From positions 1 to 5,756 of the forward strand of contig SFOF01000148.1 of the NCBI GenBank assembly GCA_004552515.1: a stretch of 5,756 nucleotides of DNA. Reading direction: 5' to 3'. Below are positions 4,991 through 5,756 of the stretch, piece after piece (position 1 is the first letter of the stretch; each line of letters starts with the position of its first letter). The notes beneath the pieces were generated by a model, which saw only the letters and a program-made list of their open reading frames with translations, was not told the origin of the DNA and did not search any database. The translations under genes and the position numbers were made by a program. Source of the stretch: Clostridiales bacterium. GTDB taxonomy: Bacteria > Bacillota > Clostridia > Christensenellales > Aristaeellaceae.

Positions 4991-5756
4991 TCAGCCCTTG
5001 ACGGCGCCGGTCATGAAGCCCTGCTCGAAATACTTCTGCACGAACGGATAGATGATCAGCATGGGCGCGGCCGCCACGATGATCGAGGCGAACTTGATCA
5101 TTTCCGTCATCTTGTTCAGTTCCGCATAGCCGCCGGAAATCGTGCTGGCCTGCGCCGCGGACGCGCTGCTCTTGATGAGGATGTTGCGCAGCACCAGCGG
5201 CAGTGGGGCCTGCGAGCCCTTGAGGTAGATCAGCGCGGTGAACCATTCGTTCCAGTAGGCCACCATGCTGAACACCACCATGACCGCCATGATCGGGCGG
5301 GAGAGCGGTATGATGATCTTGAAGAACACGGTGAGCTTGCTCGCGCCGTCAATCTCGGCCGCTTCCTTGATGGAGGCGGGGATGCTGTTCTCAAAGTAGT
5401 TGCGCGCAATAATCATGTGGGAGGCCGCCAGACCGCCGGGCACGAACATCGCCCAGACCGTGCCGATCAGGCCGGTGTTCTTGACGGTCAGATAGCTCGG
5501 GATCAGGCCGCCGCCAAAGTACATCGTGATGAGGAAATAGATGGCGATCAGCTTCCTGCCGGGCAGATCGGCCTCGGAGAGCGGATAGGCGGTCATGTAG
5601 ATCAGCGCGACGGAGTAGATCGTGCCCAGGACCGTGTAGAGCACGGAGTTTCCATAGCCCGTGACGATGTTCGGATCGGCGAAAACCGCCTTGTAGCCGT
5701 CCAGCGTGAAGCCGCTGGGGAGCAGGAAGGTCTTGCCCGCGTACACATCGTAGGGA
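4991..5756 (-). CDS. CUT1 sugar ABC permease, LplC/YtcP-like (5' end outside)
   Basis: This is an inner-membrane permease subunit of a carbohydrate ABC importer. The reading frame stays open to the right edge, reading PYDVYAGKTF at the edge. An apparent GTG start at 5746 is therefore internal, and the true start lies outside. About 254 residues are visible. The family usually has about 290-300, so roughly 40 N-terminal residues with the first membrane helix are missing. Counting from that GTG, hydrophobic segments lie near 32-56, 65-86, 93-113, 149-171 and 217-235. The cytoplasmic EAA loop that contacts the ATPase reads EAAEIDGASKL (128-138) and continues to IIIPLSRP (144-151). The family ending EQGFMTGAVKG is present. 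A second permease (LplB-like) is expected just upstream, off the window. The ATPase of such systems is often a shared MsmX-type protein encoded elsewhere. Confidence 0.95.
   Translation of the reverse strand, partial: PYDVYAGKTFLLPSGFTLDGYKAVFADPNIVTGYGNSVLYTVLGTIYSVALIYMTAYPLSEADLPGRKLIAIYFLITMYFGGGLIPSYLTVKNTGLIGTVWAMFVPGGLAASHMIIARNYFENSIPASIKEAAEIDGASKLTVFFKIIIPLSRPIMAVMVVFSMVAYWNEWFTALIYLKGSQAPLPLVLRNILIKSSASAAQASTISGGYAELNKMTEMIKFASIIVAAAPMLIIYPFVQKYFEQGFMTGAVKG

Noticed and set aside
4951..4992. Inverted repeat GATCGG / CCGATC flanking the permease to binding-protein gap
   Set aside because: A 6-bp stem with a 30-nt loop and no inner pairing is weak, and GATC-containing palindromes arise easily. 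It is not convincing as an operator or terminator.
1526..5051. Two very long plus-strand open frames (1526-3298 and 3300-5051) opposite the GH32 and binding-protein genes
   Set aside because: They lie antisense to genes with clear family motifs, are low-complexity (rich in Arg, Ala, Val, Gly and His), have no ribosome binding site and no recognisable domain. They are what GC-rich codon use produces on the opposite strand.
5744..5746. GTG as the start of the permease
   Set aside because: The frame remains open upstream to the window edge with family-like residues, there is no ribosome binding site in reach, and the first membrane helix would be missing. The gene is cut by the window, not started there.

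Overview
The window looks like chromosomal DNA from a GC-rich Clostridia-type anaerobe (Firmicutes), possibly a gut or rumen lineage. This is inferred from three things: strong AGGAGG-type ribosome binding sites, a CUT1 sugar ABC transporter of the LplC/YtcP and LipO kind, and a PchR-like AraC regulator. No rRNA, tRNA, transposase, CRISPR array or phage gene is visible. The species cannot be named from the sequence.

Left part (1-1385, plus strand): a short leader, then two regulator genes 7 nt apart. The first encodes an ArsR/SmtB-family repressor with an unusual Cys-His-Cys-Glu-Glu-Cys cluster. The second encodes an AraC-family regulator that begins with a five-cysteine segment. Together they look like a bicistronic, probably metal- or thiol-responsive regulatory unit. 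No transporter, ATPase or enzyme that they might control lies in the window.

Middle (1386-1738): about 350 bp with no convincing gene, between convergent transcription units. It holds two abutting small hairpins, an 11-bp direct repeat 141 bp apart, and a strong intrinsic terminator next to the end of the minus-strand operon.

Right part (1739-5756, minus strand): the 3' end of a carbohydrate-uptake operon, transcribed right to left. In order it has an ABC permease (its N-terminus lies outside the window), a large secreted solute-binding protein, and a cytoplasmic GH32 beta-fructosidase. The inferred job is import of an unphosphorylated fructose-containing sugar (sucrose or short fructo-oligosaccharides) and its cleavage inside the cell. 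The partner permease is expected further right, and the ATPase there or elsewhere in the genome. A terminator-like hairpin between the binding-protein and GH32 genes probably makes the enzyme less abundant than the binding protein.

Most of the window is ordinary. The points worth a second look are the cysteine clusters in both regulators, the helically phased repeat upstream of them, the apparent lack of a lipobox in the binding protein, the intra-operon terminator, and the structured gap between the two units.
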